A DNA stretch of 64,000 nucleotides from Varanus komodoensis (Eukaryota; Chordata; Lepidosauria; Squamata; Varanidae). Under the pieces are notes generated by a model, which saw nothing but the letters and a program-made list of their open reading frames with translations, was not told where the DNA came from and made no database searches. The position numbers were made by a program, and so were the translations under genes. Positions 1-13,371 of the stretch are shown here, piece by piece (position 1 is the first letter of the stretch; each line of letters begins with the position of its first letter). Location of the stretch: the NCBI RefSeq assembly GCF_004798865.1, contig NW_025335941.1:12903906-12967905 (forward strand). Reading direction: 5' to 3'.

Positions 1-1668
1 GATGCACACCCCTTTCCAAGCGCTAACTTCTCAACTGATCCATGCATCACTTGGCAGCGGGTGGGGGGGTTGGATTTCCCTGCTCAATGCTGAGAAGTTC
101 TTTCTCTTAGTGCGGAACAAAGAAAGTGCCTTCTCTCAAATCAAGTGCCAATCAGAAGTAAAACAGTTTGCCTGGAGAGAGGAACATACCATGGAGATAG
201 ATATGATAAGATGGGGAGCCCCCAGCTCATGTTCCTTGTAATTGGCTTAAGGTTTTTGTTGAACTGGCAAACAAACTCAAACAGATATAGTGTGAACCAA
301 ACAGTTGTGTACCACCCACAAGGTGGCTGCAACCTCCCTGTTTACATACTGCATGGAAACACCTGTCATCCATCATAAGTCTTTTTGCTATAAACCCCCA
401 GGATTAGCACTGAGATCGGTAACAACACAAGTGCCTTCAGCACCCCTCTTCAGTTCTGGATACCCAGGCACACAACTGATTTACAGACTGGTTCCAGCTA
501 TAGCCTTTATCTGCTACATGAGCCCAGGGAAAGCTATTAGAGGAAGGGTGACCTTTATTGAACTCTCACAATTTGGAATCAATTTAAAGTTCTTGTCTAT
601 TTTGGAACATTATAATTTACAATCTGTCATGTAAATTGCTTTTTGGTGGTGAAGTATTGACTGGCTAGATAGAACAGATAGAAATGTGGGCAGAAAATCA
701 CTTTTCTTGGAATCACATGGTTTAGTTTTTCTCCTCATAACATTCTGAAAGCTTCTCTTTTGCAGAACCAGTTTGTTATATCATGTCTTCTCTATTTAAA
801 TAGATAAACAAGGAAAACATTGCATATGTATATGAACTGCGCGAGTTCCTGTTAAGGTATTGGAATGGATCCAGATTGAGGCATGTGCAGCAGGTCCAGT
901 CCCTGCCCTTGTTGTCCCCAGAGCAGTCCCTCAAGCTGAGGTACCCTGTTAATTGAGGTAGAACAGATACTAAATTATTATTTAGAGTACAAGTTCCAAG
1001 AGTGGCAAGTGTCCATATTTAGGCATGTCTTTCACTCCCAGGGGGCTTGGGTAGAAAGTGACAGAAAACTGGCAGCAATGAGTGAGATCTTTTCTGGGGC
1101 ATGTATGCCACCAGTGTGGACATTCAGAAGAACCTGCAACACCCAGACTTAACCACTGCATTAGTATTACAGTTTGTTGATCATTGGTCTCAAAGTGCCT
1201 TTTGTAAACCAAGGTTCCAAAATAGAATATGTTCACCATAAATAGATTGTTACAGCTGTAGATCATTCCTTTGTTAATAGTGTGGAATGGTTGGTTGTTT
1301 CCCCAGTGGGTGATGATTGCTAAAAGACGACCTCTAGATCCTTAGGGATCTTCCAGATCCCTAGAGAGTTCTTTGAATCTTAGCAATCAGAGCTCAGACG
1401 GGCTGATTGATAGCAGAGGAGTGTTTGTGTGAAGAAACAGCTACCAGTCTTACATAGAAACTTGAGATATGTTCCTAATATAAACAGAACATATGTTATC
1501 TATATATTAGGAATAGGGACGTGTTAAATGAAGGTCTGCATGTTGCCTGTGACCCTATTTACACCTTTATAAATAAATCAAACATTAGAAAAGACACCAT
1601 ACATTTCCAATGCACATTGGGAAGCATGCCAAACTGTTGTCAAGGGCAGGGTTGTGTTTCCTTGGAAA
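1..1668. other. Non-coding, nothing recognised
   Basis: No long reading frame, repeat terminus or RNA-like fold was recognised. A short imperfect stem of agatcc/ggatct type lies near 1336-1365. Confidence 0.5.
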
Positions 1669-1922
1669 CAGGGCCGACCCAGAAATTCCCTGCCTGAAAG
1701 CAGGGCAGAAAGTAGCACCTCTACTTCTAAATCAAGGTATAGTATCCAAGGCCAGCCAAACTATCTTGGCACCCAAAGCAAAGAACCTCACAAGCCCCTC
1801 TTCTCCTCCATGGCAGTACAAATGCAACAGTAGTAGCTAATAGTGCATTGCCCTTTCATGACACCCCAAATCAGCAGCCTCAGGCAGCCACCTCACTCTC
1901 CCAAATGGAAGGGCCAGCTCTG
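1669..1922. mobile_element. hAT-like MITE (CAGGGCC-type ends)
   Basis: The left end CAGGGCCGACCC and the right end GGGCCAGCTCTG are imperfect inverted repeats. The flanking octamers CTTGGAAA (1661-1668) and TTTGGAGA (1923-1930) agree at 6 of 8 positions, as expected for an aged 8-bp hAT target duplication. The interior (caggcagccacctcactc) resembles a non-autonomous family common in reptile genomes. No transposase is present. Confidence 0.6.
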
Positions 1923-2075
1923 TTTGGAGAGGAGCTGAGGGCCGGTACTTCAACTTATTCCAAGGGAAAAGAGGGACAGCAGAAACAGAGCCTTTTCAAT
2001 GGTACCCCCACAACTGTAGAATTCCATGTGCTTTATCAAGCCTTTCCCTGACAGATTTAGATATGGTGTTGATCA

Positions 2076-2098
2076 TTCCTTCCTTCCTTCCTTCCTTC

Positions 2099-2141
<43 letters not shown>

Positions 2142-2143
2142 TC
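2076..2143 (+). repeat. (TTCC)n-(TTTC)n microsatellite
   Basis: A compound pyrimidine tract: TTCC units switch to TTTC units near 2100. It produces spurious Lys/Glu and Phe/Ser-rich reading frames on the two strands. Confidence 0.97.
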
Positions 2144-2662
2144 AATTCTAGAAGGCATTTTGGAGTGATTTTATATATATATTCTCTGTGGGTTTTTAAA
2201 ACTTTCATGGTTTGTGTAAATTTATTGCTTCATGATATTGTTGTGACCCACACTGGAAAAATGCTTACTCTTACAAGAGGGAAATGAGACAGAAATAACA
2301 GCAAATGGAGGCCTTGCAATGGCAAACTAAATCAAAAAGGTGGAGGAGGACAGAGGATTAGAGCCCCTTAGAGAGGATGTGAATGCCAAGCCCAGCAGCC
2401 TGGTGTCTTGCCATGGCAATGCAATGATGAGCACACACTTAGGTATAGCTGAGGACATCCGGGAGTTAGATGATTGTTGGTGGATTATGGCATTTTGCAG
2501 CTGGTAGCTCAGAATCAAACAGCTTTATTCACCAAGAGACCTCCTAGGCAAGATGAAAATCAGAATCTGGAGGTGGGGAAAGAAAAGAAACCAGAATGGC
2601 AATGACACAGGGAAGGAGCCGACGCTAGAAAAAAGTAGTTCATGCTAGAAGTGAGGACTGTG

Positions 2663-2663
<1 letters not shown>

Positions 2664-2692
<29 letters not shown>
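2664..2692 (+). repeat. (AC)n microsatellite
   Basis: About 14 uninterrupted AC units, with a 14-A run at 2727-2740 just downstream. Confidence 0.97.
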
Positions 2693-2697
<5 letters not shown>

Positions 2698-2949
2698 AAG
2701 GCGGGGACAGACTGTGATCTGAAGGCAAAAAAAAAAAAAATCTTATAGGCTTTTTCATCCTATATATGCATTCCTGAAAGAAAAGGTATAGGTTCACATA
2801 AGGTGTTTGGAAGTCTCAGTTTTGAATCTCAGAACTTTGAATCTCAGAACCTCTACCTCTTTCTTGCTAGTACATACATTTGTACACCCTCCGCCAGTAA
2901 CTATTTTACAGCCCAAACTATGAAGCTTTAGTCCAAACAAAGTTCTGCC

Positions 2950-3072
2950 CACTGCAATCCTATGCACACCTGCTCAGAAGTCCTACTGAACTGAATTGGT
3001 CTTACTCACCTGGAAGTGAGGATCAGATTGCAGCCTTACTCCTGAGTGAGTAGGTAGAGCATTGCAGCCTAA
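2950..3072. mobile_element. Diverged palindromic MITE (TGCAATCCTATGCAC type)
   Basis: The left part reads gcaatcctatgcac. The interior has paired acttc/gaagt-like segments (agaagtcctactgaac and cctggaagtgagg), and the right end contains attgcagcct. The arrangement resembles a palindromic short element common in reptiles, whose two halves pair as aagtcccattgaac and its complement. It is strongly diverged and no clear target duplication is seen. Confidence 0.4.
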
Positions 3073-3384
3073 AATAAGGTAATTGCTTGCAGAACCATTT
3101 CTGTGATCTGAGAACATGAATGAAAGTAGTTCCGTGCTTTTTTTTTCTTTGCAAATATAAAGCTGTTGATGCAACATAAAAGATTATGGACTATGAACTC
3201 TGAAAGTAATTTTTCAAGATTCAAATATATATACACTTTGAAAATTAAAGGTGAATGTCTTTTTGAAAGATGTGTCTCATTTTAATCATTCTTTTAAGAA
3301 AATGAGTTCCATTTCTCATACTTTCCCAGCTGCCAGCAAACCCCTGTGGTGTGGACATGCCTGTGGTGGGCATGTCATGAGCAG

Positions 3385-3457
3385 AGCTGGCTGGTGCCGG
3401 AGGTCAGACTAGATGGCCTGGGAGGCCCCTTCTGACTCGGTATGTTTCTATGTTTCT
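3385..3457 (+). mobile_element. CR1 LINE 3' terminus (TATGTTTC type)
   Basis: The segment ggaggtcagactagatggcc followed by gaggccccttctgactc and ending in repeated TATGTTTC is a CR1 3' untranslated end. It matches the opposite-strand copy at 21056 in type. Only about 70 bp survive, as is usual for 5'-truncated CR1 insertions. Confidence 0.75.
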
Positions 3458-3465
3458 CTGTGCAG

Positions 3466-5577
3466 AGGAGAGTACATAATCACGCTACCTCCCAGCCAAT
3501 GTTCAGAGAACAATTTTCAAAGTGCATAGTTTGAGTTCAATGCATTATCTTTTGCTACTGTCAATTTATATTAGAGCTGTTGTGTTGCTGCTTCATTGTG
3601 AAACCACTGAACTCTACAGGTTTGTTTCTTTATACACATGATTGTCCCTATAAATAACACACTCAGTCCAATCTGTTCTGCTGCCTTCCACAGTCTGAAC
3701 TGCACTGTGTGTTGACAACACTTCCTTAATCCCGCACAGCTTGATTTGAGCAAGCATCCTTGCCTTTGTACTCAGGGAGTAACCCATTCATTGGCGCACC
3801 AAACAATTCTGCCATAGGAAGCATCAAGCCATGAGTGGGCTTGTGCAGGTGGGAAACAGAAACCTGAAAGAACAACCTAACAGTGTATATCCCATCACCA
3901 CACAAATCTTAAAAGACAAATATAACCATCTGTTAAAGGAAGAGCTGTCATCCTAGGAAAAGACCAAATAATTAAAAAAAAACCATTAGAAAAGAACTGT
4001 GCAATTTGACTTTATATTTGGTGCAAATTATTATTGTGAAATAATTGCATTTGTCACTTCTCACGGATCCCATTAAAGGCAAGGCATTTTTCAGTAATAG
4101 TAGAGGCCACTCATAACTCTTGCACCCCAGAAAAAGGATAGAGACCATGTGTGGAGGATCAGAATCTACTCCTCCTTTATGATCCCTGTGGATCACACAC
4201 ATGGAGCCTCAATTCAAAAAAAAAAAAAAAAGACTCTGTGGTTGACGTATTTAGCAGGAACCCCACCCTCAGGATCCTAGTATGCTTGTTTTCAACATGT
4301 TGCAGCTTCTTCCCTCAATGCTTCTTCAACTAGTTACAGGTAAGCTGTCTCTTCTCTGACATTGTCTTCAGAATCTAAAATTATGTGCAATGTTTCACTA
4401 TTGCTAGTATGTGCAGTTTCAGAAAAGGGACTGAGATGAACCATAGATGCCGTACTATTAGTGCATATGAAGCCTTATCCAGAAATGGATATTCATTCAG
4501 AAGACTGCTTTTGCCACAAAGCTGAATCAGAGAGTGTGTTGTGTTTTTAAGTATATCATAAAAATTAAATATCCATTTATGATGGAGTATGTGAGGAGGA
4601 GGGAGTAGGTGTTACCATAGGCTTCAGTTCTTCTTAACTACATGAATCATTATCTCCTTTGTGTAGGCAAGTCATCCATAGCCCATCATGCAATAGTCAA
4701 AGGAAAGGGAGAAGACAAGTTCACATAGCGTCCAACTCTTATCTTGTGCCAAAGAAATCTAGAGGAAGTCAGTCCTATGAATTGAGAAAGAAGAGGGAGA
4801 AATGCAGACATTGCACCTTGCTTCCATCATCCTATTCCCCTCGGAAACAGTAAACCAAAGGATTAGATTTCTAGCTGAATAAGCAGAATCAACTGTTCGG
4901 TATGGCAGAATGACCAAAGAACTGAACTCTCAGCACCTTGAACTTTGAGCTAATAACAAACTTTTCATCTTAGTTTCTTTGTTTTGTTTCCTAAAACAAG
5001 GGAAGAATCCGACAGTGTCCAGGAACTAGAACTAGTTGCACTGCACTAGTGAAAGCCAATGTTTGTGTAAAGTAAATAGTGCTTGATAGCAAGTGCTATT
5101 GGCCTTGGGCAAGTGTTGGTTTCTGCTAGCACAGTGTAAATAGTGCTAATCCCAAATAGTTGGAACCTTCTCCATATTGTTGTTGGTTGGAAGAGAGCAG
5201 AAGACCTTTGTCAAATTATTAAAATATTTTTTCTTAAATTGTTTATTAGTATGTTTTTGTAATAACATGTATAATGAACAATGATGGTATTTACATACCA
5301 GGAGGCTCATTCCCCTGTAACTTTCACCAGGATGAATAAGGAAAAAGGAAACTGGTGGCAGCATAAACTTCCATGTGATGCTTCCTTTTGTTGAAACTCT
5401 TTGACAATGCTCCAGATTCCCATAAAGTTTCTCCATCAAGTGTATAGTTTTAGGAACAATATTTATAATGGGATGGATCAAAAACTTAAACTTCTCCAAC
5501 ACTGAAATAATTAAATGTATGCAAGCTCCTGTAAACCTCATCTGAAGTGTGTTTAGGTGCACCAGTTACTGGGCAAC
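3466..5577. other. Non-coding, nothing firm recognised
   Basis: Holds a 16-A run at 4216-4231 and an AT-rich body. Reading frames here are short and show no family motif. Confidence 0.5.
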
Positions 5578-5668
5578 TTGGACAGGAGAATGCTGCTGTG
5601 CTTGCATCCTATTAGTGGAACCCTGTGGGCAGTTGGGTGGCCACTGTATGAGCTGGATGCTGGACTGG
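5578..5668 (+). mobile_element. CR1 LINE 3' UTR fragment
   Basis: The segment aatgctgctgtgcttgcatcc, then ggttgg-like ggtggccactgt, then ggatgctggactgg follows the order of the CR1 3' untranslated region also seen, more completely and reversed, at 42549-42790. Both ends are eroded. Confidence 0.5.
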
Positions 5669-5689
5669 AAGTGACGTGGAAGGGGATTG

Positions 5690-8579
5690 TGTATGATACG
5701 TGTGCTGCTTGAAGCAAAAGGTGGGGCACAGATGTAACTAAAAAGCCAATAACATGGTTCAGCCCCCTAGACACTTTCATTGGTTATACTGCAATGCACC
5801 CTACATCCTAGACATTGTCATTTGTAAATCCTGTAGTGCTCCATCAGTTCTTTTGGAAACAAGGGCTGGATCCTGAAAACAAGTTAAGCATCGCATAATT
5901 CTTCTGCCTGTTTCACTTCCAGCTCTGAATTTCTTCCAAATGATACAATTACTGGCAGCGGTGTTCTCAATGTTTTTCCCCTTTAGAGTAATCATTTTGA
6001 CAGAGCCCTAATAGGCAACTTGGCCTTCCCGTATTAGATGTGCAGCCAGGGAATTCTGTACATCAGTATATTTCATCTTCTCTTAACATTTTCATCTCTG
6101 CACCTATATCTTCTGTCATAAGCTAACAATAATCTCTCCCAATCTGTCTTCCACAAAACATACAGGTCTACCGTGTTCTATGCTCTTTTTGTCTTCATAC
6201 AGTTGAACTAGGTTGAAATATAACATCATCAGAGTGGTGTTGATGATTTGAAAAGCAATTTATTTCCCACAGTATAAATGGAAATGGACACACATTTTTC
6301 TTCTATCCCTATTACAGGCTTTGGTTAAAGCAATTTTGCAAGTTTTCAGCAATCTTTGTGCTGAACCTGGTAAAATCTGCTTCTTCCCACAAGTAGGGAG
6401 ACAATGCTGATTCTTCAGATATAGGTACAGTCATTGCGCACGCCTGTTAGCTAACATCTCCAACACGAGTGCAGTCAAGCAACACACTCATCCCCAAACA
6501 ACCCACCTCCAGGCAGTTTGCAACTGTTTAAAACTTAGTTTGATTTTTTTTCAAGGAAGGATTCAGAAACACTTAAGTGAGGGTGTAGTTCTTTTAAAAG
6601 AGGGGCACCAGATAGCACTTTCTCTGGAAACCAAACAATATTAGCAGCATGGCTGCATCCCCTATCAGGTTTGGGGCAACATCTCTGGAAAACATCTGGT
6701 CTATTGAGGGTTGGGGGAGTCAACTGTCCCCCCCCCCACTCAATTTTAGTTGCCCACACATTCATATCCTGCCATGAGAACCATGTTTTCTCTTGATATG
6801 GTTGTCCATCTAGCAAATCCAGATAGAGACATAACCATGTTAGCCATAAGGGGAAAATCACTCAGGGCAATGTTGTCTTCACTCAGCTTTATAATCCTCT
6901 TCTCAGCTGGTTTATTAATTCCCACAGGTTCCAATGCAAGTACATAAATAAATACTTAGGACTGCAGTCCAAGAGAATCTCAGGGTCAGACTGGACAGGA
7001 CAGCAGAAAATTTTTGATTTTAACTTCTTGGATGTTATTTTCTGTGTCCTCTTTTATGGAGGACAGCCCTCTATTTGAAGGGCTGCTAGAGGATTTTGAA
7101 GACATCCTTAATCTGAAGGGACACCCAGCCTAAGTCTGATACAAGATAAAGAACCACCAGGAGGAGGAGCAGTGCCTCGAAGCTGACCATCCACTGCTCC
7201 TGGAAAGCACACCCAGCAAGGCACACTCCTGGTCACCAGTTTTCACCAAAGGGACATTGCATTTCTATAACAACTTCTAAATTTGCACCTATGCATATAG
7301 ATCAGCAAAAGCAAATTTAATTCCCGCCAGAGTCCTCTTTGGAGATGTTTGTCCTCTTTTTTGGCAATTCATCAGTAGCAACCCTATTATTGACAGAAGC
7401 TAGAAATTTAGGCTTCAGTCTACTAAAAGGGTGCATGCACTGGAATCCCAGTAAAAAATGTAGTTTAGCCAGGTGCTCCAAGTAGCATCTATGTCTGCCT
7501 CTAGCCACCATTTTAATTTCCCCCAATGGCTCCTGACATATTTTTTCCACGGGACACTGAGAGAAATTAAAAGCACATCTAGACACTGCTGCATAGTACC
7601 GCTCAGCGCACTTCTGTCGACTGCCAGGCAAACCTGCCAAATCCCACCTACATAAGAAAAAGCTCACCAGAGGAAACCTTGCACAAACACCCCTCAAAGT
7701 GAACCCCATCTTCCACACAATGCGATAGTCATCTGCATTTTAGCATGGAGATGCACCTTTTTATAAACATGGGACTGCTACCTAAACCAGCATCCCTGTC
7801 TTGGGATCTTCCCTTAGATAACATAAGTAACATTTACCCATATCCCGACACAACAACAAAATGTATATCTCCATCCCTGCCAGTGGCAATCCATACAAAC
7901 AGGGAAACACATGCCATGATTAATTTTTCTACACATTAGGAAAGGGAGGTGAAGAATTTGACACAGGGCTGCTGACTGGGGCATAGAAAAGCGTATGGCA
8001 AGAAAAATTCCACAAGCTATTTATCATCTCATTGGCAGGTGAAAAGCTCCACCTGCTTACCAGATGGCTTCCAGAAGGTGGTGGTGGGGAATGTTTTGGG
8101 ACTTAGTTATGCCAAGGATGGGCACCTCCAGCCCATGGGACTTCACCATCTCACCCAAAGCTCGCTCCCTCTGAAAGCTAACGTGGAGAGGATTAAAAAA
8201 GAGAGAACTGGTTTCAAGGTAGTTTATCCTTTAAGAGGCCTAATGGGGTACAACCCAATATTGGTGGGACTTTTCTCCCCAAAGCTGACTTTGGGGATTT
8301 TTAAAAGACTTTCAGAGTTCCCCCAGGTCTATATATCATACATTTGAAGATAGACAACAAAGAAAAGAACCTCCATGGTTCTCTCCACTGATCAGGGCAG
8401 AGCTGGGGGGATGATACAATTTGTCATGTCTCCTGTTCAGCTGCCTGATGTGGACACCTCCCGCCTTCACTTCAGAGCCAGCCCTGCCTTCTCCTGGCAT
8501 CAGCCACCCAACCAAGCATTCAGAATAATTTCCCCACCACTGTATTGTGGTGGCCATTTTGTTCCTTACACTATATGAA
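5690..8579. other. Non-coding, nothing recognised
   Basis: Several open frames of 60-130 codons on the minus strand (for example near 7317-7718) have no recognisable domain, no splice context and no codon signature, so I treat them as chance. A C-run lies at 6729-6738. Confidence 0.5.
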
Positions 8580-9355
8580 GCTACTTGGTGAGGTCACCAG
8601 GAGATGTGCTGTAAAATACCACTGGAATACAGACAAGAGATGAGTCTACTACTCCTTGTCAGGCGAGGCTGCAGAAGTACTAAAGTGGTGCCAACATTCA
8701 GCAGTAGGCTGTGCAAGGTGCAATAAACTGAAGATGAATCCTGACAAAAGAGAAACACCGTGCGGGATGGTTCGTGAGTCCATGGAGATGGGATCTATGG
8801 GGCTTGGCGAACTTTCTCAGATCCAGTTTTGCTGTTAGAGGCCCAAGAAGCCTTTGTGGTACAAAATGTATTTTACCAGCTAGGGCTAGTTTGCCTAGAG
8901 CAACCACTCCTGGACAGAAACAGTCTCTGCTACAAGTATCAATGCTCTGGTAAGCTTGATTGCATTATAGCTTTAGAAGATAGTTTGGAAGCTTCTATTG
9001 GCACCGCATATAGCTGCCATAATTTTGATTGGCACCACTCATTATGTCCATATTGTACCAGTTATGGAAGAGCTTCATTGGCTGCCTATTTGCTTCTGAG
9101 TTCACTGCAAAGGGCTGGCACTTACCATTAAATCCCTAGTACCTTTTGATTCCAAAGATGCCTGCTTGCCACACCATTTATCTTTTGCTTGCCAGGTAAT
9201 TAAATAATTTTACAGTTTTGTTCACAATGTGTTTTTTTATAGTTCTGTTGCATTCTTGTGTCTTGATTTATTGTCTTATCTTGTATTATCATGCTACATT
9301 TTTATGTAATTTGGCACAAGTCTGGAATTTTAAAAAGGCAGTACACAAATTAGGG
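8580..9355 (+). mobile_element. L2-type LINE fragment (ORF2 C-terminal half), degraded
   Basis: Translated pieces match the L2 reverse-transcriptase C-terminal region in order: a segment like the one before the NPDKTE box (LKMNPDK near 8727), then EELHWLPICF at 9066-9095, followed by the ALTIKSL stretch that corresponds to ALTYKAL. Stops interrupt the frame several times (for example TGA directly after HWLPICF), so it is inactive. The 5' part with the catalytic motif is missing. This is an old copy, judged by its many changes. Confidence 0.65.
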
Positions 9356-10889
9356 TGGCCAGCTATATATTACTGTGTACCACTAAAAAAAGAGGAAAAG
9401 ATGCCAATGTGTGTATGCTAATATATATGAATATATGCAAATTTGGCAGTGGTTACTTGGATTTAAACATATAAAAGAAACAAATTGGTATCCTATTCAG
9501 AAAACCTCACAAAATTCTTACTTTAATTTGCAACCGAAGGCTACCCAAACCAGACCTTATTTAATTAATTTACTCCCAATGATCCAGTTCCCATTCTCAT
9601 TGTTCCTTAAATTCCTGAGTAAAGTTAGCAGGATAGACCTCTGCATTGTCTTTCACTGAAGGAAGCAAGACTGAATCATGCTGTAACACTCTTAAATCAC
9701 CTCTATATGTAAAGCAGGACTGAATTGCTTAGCAAAGCAGCAGTCAATGGACATCCCAAATACCATGCCTCTGCATATCTACTCACAAGGACTTAGAGAA
9801 GACTCATTCAGCAGCACTTTCCAATAGTATGCCAAATATTCAGCAGATGATAGGACCTGAGAGCTGTACCCTGCTGAACTCTTCCTTTGCAGTGAGAAGG
9901 AAACAGGAACTACATTATTTGCATCCATCCCCATACCATGCAGGAGGCAACTCAATTCAGCTGCTGGCATAGCTTTCTCTGGCTCAATTATGGCAAGACT
10001 GCAAAAACAGGTCAGCTGCCACCTCTTCCTCTTTATTGGGTACCAGGCAGATCCAAACCAAATGCTTTTCTGGGCAGCCCTTAAACCACTGAGTGGTCCA
10101 ATAGAAAAGGATACACCTGACTACATTAATATAAATATTGTAAATAAATATTTTAAATAGAGAACTGGAACAGTTACACATAACTTTGTAAAATAGGAAA
10201 GCTATTAGAGAAACATTTGAAGTCCACACACATAACTCTTAAATGGATAATCAGGGTATGTGAACACTGAACAAACTCTTTTCATTGCATCAGAGATTTC
10301 AAAAGCAAGGGAGATAAAAGTTGGATATGCTTGCATAATCTCACATACTATGCTTGAAGGCATTGAATCATTTCTGTTCTGTTCCTTTAAAGTTCCAAGC
10401 CACTGTATTTAACTTTACAGTTTGGTATTTCAATAGACTGATATTCTAGGAAGACTAGCTTATTCTAGGAAGTGCTACAACTTTTATTAAGAGAAAATTA
10501 AACACTGAATGGATAAACTCAGACCATATGACTGAAATAACTTTTTATGGGAGCTTTATTAGCATAGTTTCAGTTCCCATGTGCCATGGTTTATCACTTG
10601 ATCACTTGGGTAATTTGACTACCCAAATCTGTTCTCTGAGACTTTAATCAAATATTCAGCATTACCTATTTGTAATTGTTGAGATCTCCTTTGAACATTA
10701 AAATATATCAATTAAAATTGTCATGCCAGTTCAGGACATGATGTGGCATTTTATATTTAAAAAATAGGTTAATTCACATATCTGTTTCTAAGATATATTA
10801 GTTTTCATTGAATTATATACCCGCATAAGAAAACCATTCAGTGTCATTGTGAACCATGTGCACATGAGTAGGAAGAACGTCTACTAAAG
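9356..10889. other. Non-coding, nothing recognised
   Basis: AT-rich, with simple A/T patches near 9411-9440 and 10120-10165. No repeat end or coding motif was seen. Confidence 0.5.
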
Positions 10890-11070
10890 ATGGCAGTGCG
10901 CTGCAGTGATTAAGTGCTCGACTGGGAGTTTCTAGGCTATAAAGCTCAATGGGTGAGCTTTGAGAGCTTCTCCCTCAAAAAAGGAGAGAAGCGTGATTAT
11001 GCATTCTGTCTTGTGCTACTTAGAGTAAAGGCAGGATATAAATGTTTAAAAATAATAATAATAAACAAAC
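10890..11070 (+). mobile_element. Old tRNA-derived SINE
   Basis: A box-A-like head (gcagtgattaagtgctcgac), a body ending taaaggcaggatataaat and an (AATA/ATA)n tail follow the layout of the squamate SINE at 24908. The middle is shortened and the box B is eroded, so this copy is much older than the ones at 24908 and 61014. Confidence 0.55.
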
Positions 11071-13371
11071 AAATGTAAAAAAAGAGAACAACTGATTTTT
11101 ACTTCTTTGATGAGACCTTTCAAATGAAACAGGAAGATAAAATGTTAATAAGTTCATCTATGACTGAATCAGAACCTTAAGCCTATTTTCATACGTATCC
11201 TATCATACCTACTTCTGGTTATTGGGCGTGAATGAATGGAATGAAATAAGGAAGCCACACAAAGTTCAATAGAGCTCACCTCCTAGTACATGTGCATACA
11301 ATTGCATCCTTAATCATGTACCCTTCCACTTCTGTATGGATCCTCCTGTGATGACAGATGGATGTGTTTAATGCAATCTTTGATTACTTTAATGATAATA
11401 AATGCTGGCAAGTAACTCAGGCAGAATATGGCATGAGTGAACAGCAATGACAATACACTGGCCTGCAACAACATACCATACATGTAACTTTCCATATACT
11501 CCTTTAAAAGAGCAGCTACATTATTTTTTCTACAAGCCTTTTCTAGTATACTGCCTCGGATTGTCATTAGCCATTAGGCTTGATTGCTGACATGCAAAGA
11601 AATATTTGTCAGAAAATATTAGTGACTGTAGCCACCCTAAAGAAAAGAATGCAACATGATGTCCCATGTCCATTGTTTTTTTTCACACCGAGACATTGCA
11701 GTCACAGCTCATACCAGAGAGAGAGAAAATTAATAAATGCAAGTTATGTAGCAAGCTGAAAGGAAGACCAGAGTTTGGAAGGGGGAAGAGGCAACCCCTT
11801 TCCAGAAGAGCGCCATCCACTTTGACAGGATGTATTTTGCAAGCAGCTCCATGTGTTTTATATCCACCTCCCCTTCGACCTGGGTCATTTTGACGGAGTA
11901 CTTGTTTTGTGGTTGCTTGGACAGCCAGTTCATTCCAAGTCCATGGGGAAAGGAGGAGAAAGTATTTGAATGAAGTCAAATAGTCCGAATGATAGAAAGT
12001 TAACATTCTCACAGTGTGAGCATATGAAGTAATCTTGGCTCCATATGAGTGGCTGCATTCCCTTTGGCGGTACAAGGTCTGGGGAACATTAAAGGTAATA
12101 AATACATTGCGGCAAATGACATCCAAGTCTGCGGGAGTGTTTGTTTAATTAGGCTAGAGAATGAACAGAGCCAGAGGGGGGGGGAGGCATTCTCTAAGAT
12201 GGCTTGCCTGCTGGGTTTTGATATTTAGAATTGATTTTTCCCTTTAATGAAAAATTAAGCATTTTGTTGGGGGTGGTGAAAAATGGAATGCCCCAATTTC
12301 ACAGTAGGATGTTAATGGGCAGGGTGTTTATACATTAAAGGACCTTTTTTTCCTTTAGAATTATTCTACATGCATCCTATTGTATAATTTGAACATAGGC
12401 ATATATTTTAATACCTTACAAGATTTCACAGAAAAGTAAATCAGTTGTATTGCAGAATATGCAGCATGTGGGGGTGGGGGGACTTGATGAAGTAGAATTA
12501 TTTGAGAGGATGTATTTTTATCATGACATTTCATGTTATTTTGAAATAACGTTTTAAAAATGAAGGCAACAAAAAGAAGTTCATACTTAATATTATAACA
12601 AGTTCATGAAAAGAACGAAGAAACTCACCAATGATCATTCTGAGCCTATAGCTCATATGATTGTGGAAAAGCTACAATTAAACAGCCTAAATAGGAGATC
12701 ACTGTCTAACAAAAAATCAAAAATATAAAAATTATACCACAGAGAAGGCTGTGTGAGAATGTGTGTACACGCACACACTTATCAGAAAAAAATATAAGCA
12801 ACTTTATTTGGAAGCACAGGACATTATCCAGCTCACTGGTGATTGGCCAAGGAGGCTTGGCTGTGATGAAACTATAGAATGTATAGTTCTATAGTTCCAA
12901 ACAGTTAGAAGTTGCTGCTCCTACCTTTAATCAACCTCAAGCCAATTCCTCTTTCAAGCTCCATCCCTATTAAGTCATGTTTATCACAACGAGGGCTTGA
13001 CAGTCTTTTTTCTGGTATGACTTTCTACTGGAACCTTCAGAGCTGTTCCCCAGGCATCTCCTGAATTCATCAGGTTGTTCCAGCAGGCATACATTCTCCG
13101 GACCATTGCTGATATTCAGGCTTCAGATCTTTCCTCTAAAGGATGCTCCAGCAGGAGAGTCCTCTTCTTCTCATTCACAGACTTTCTTCAGCTTCTGCCC
13201 TACATACTCTGTTTGGCCTCCCAGTCTTGCAGCTGCTCTTCTTCCTGGCTGTTGTCTTCTTCAGGCTCCTCAGCCTCTCATGAAGACACCCTCCTGACAA
13301 CTCTTCTTCAGGCAAGCTCTCCTGACAAATCTAAACAGCTCCTTATATTTGCTCCGGTGAGAACCCTTCAG
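11071..13371. other. Non-coding, nothing firm recognised
   Basis: A perfect 10-bp stem (AACTATAGAA with TTCTATAGTT, 7-nt loop) lies near 12870-12896, and a G-run at 12175-12184. The stretch 13030-13320 is rich in CT and encodes Ser-rich frames on + and Glu-rich frames on minus. It might be part of an unclassified repeat that continues into the CCAAT/TATA cluster. Confidence 0.4.

Noticed and set aside
7317-7718. 133-codon minus frame as a small gene
   Set aside because: No known motif and no splice sites in phase; an overlapping frame lies on the other strand.
11683-12126. 147-codon minus frame as an exon
   Set aside because: Overlaps other open frames, has no family resemblance, and its composition is like the surrounding intron.
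13030-13320. A retroviral or other LTR element
   Set aside because: Promoter-like motifs lie next to it, but I found no paired long repeats, primer-binding site or coding motif, so I do not name it as such.
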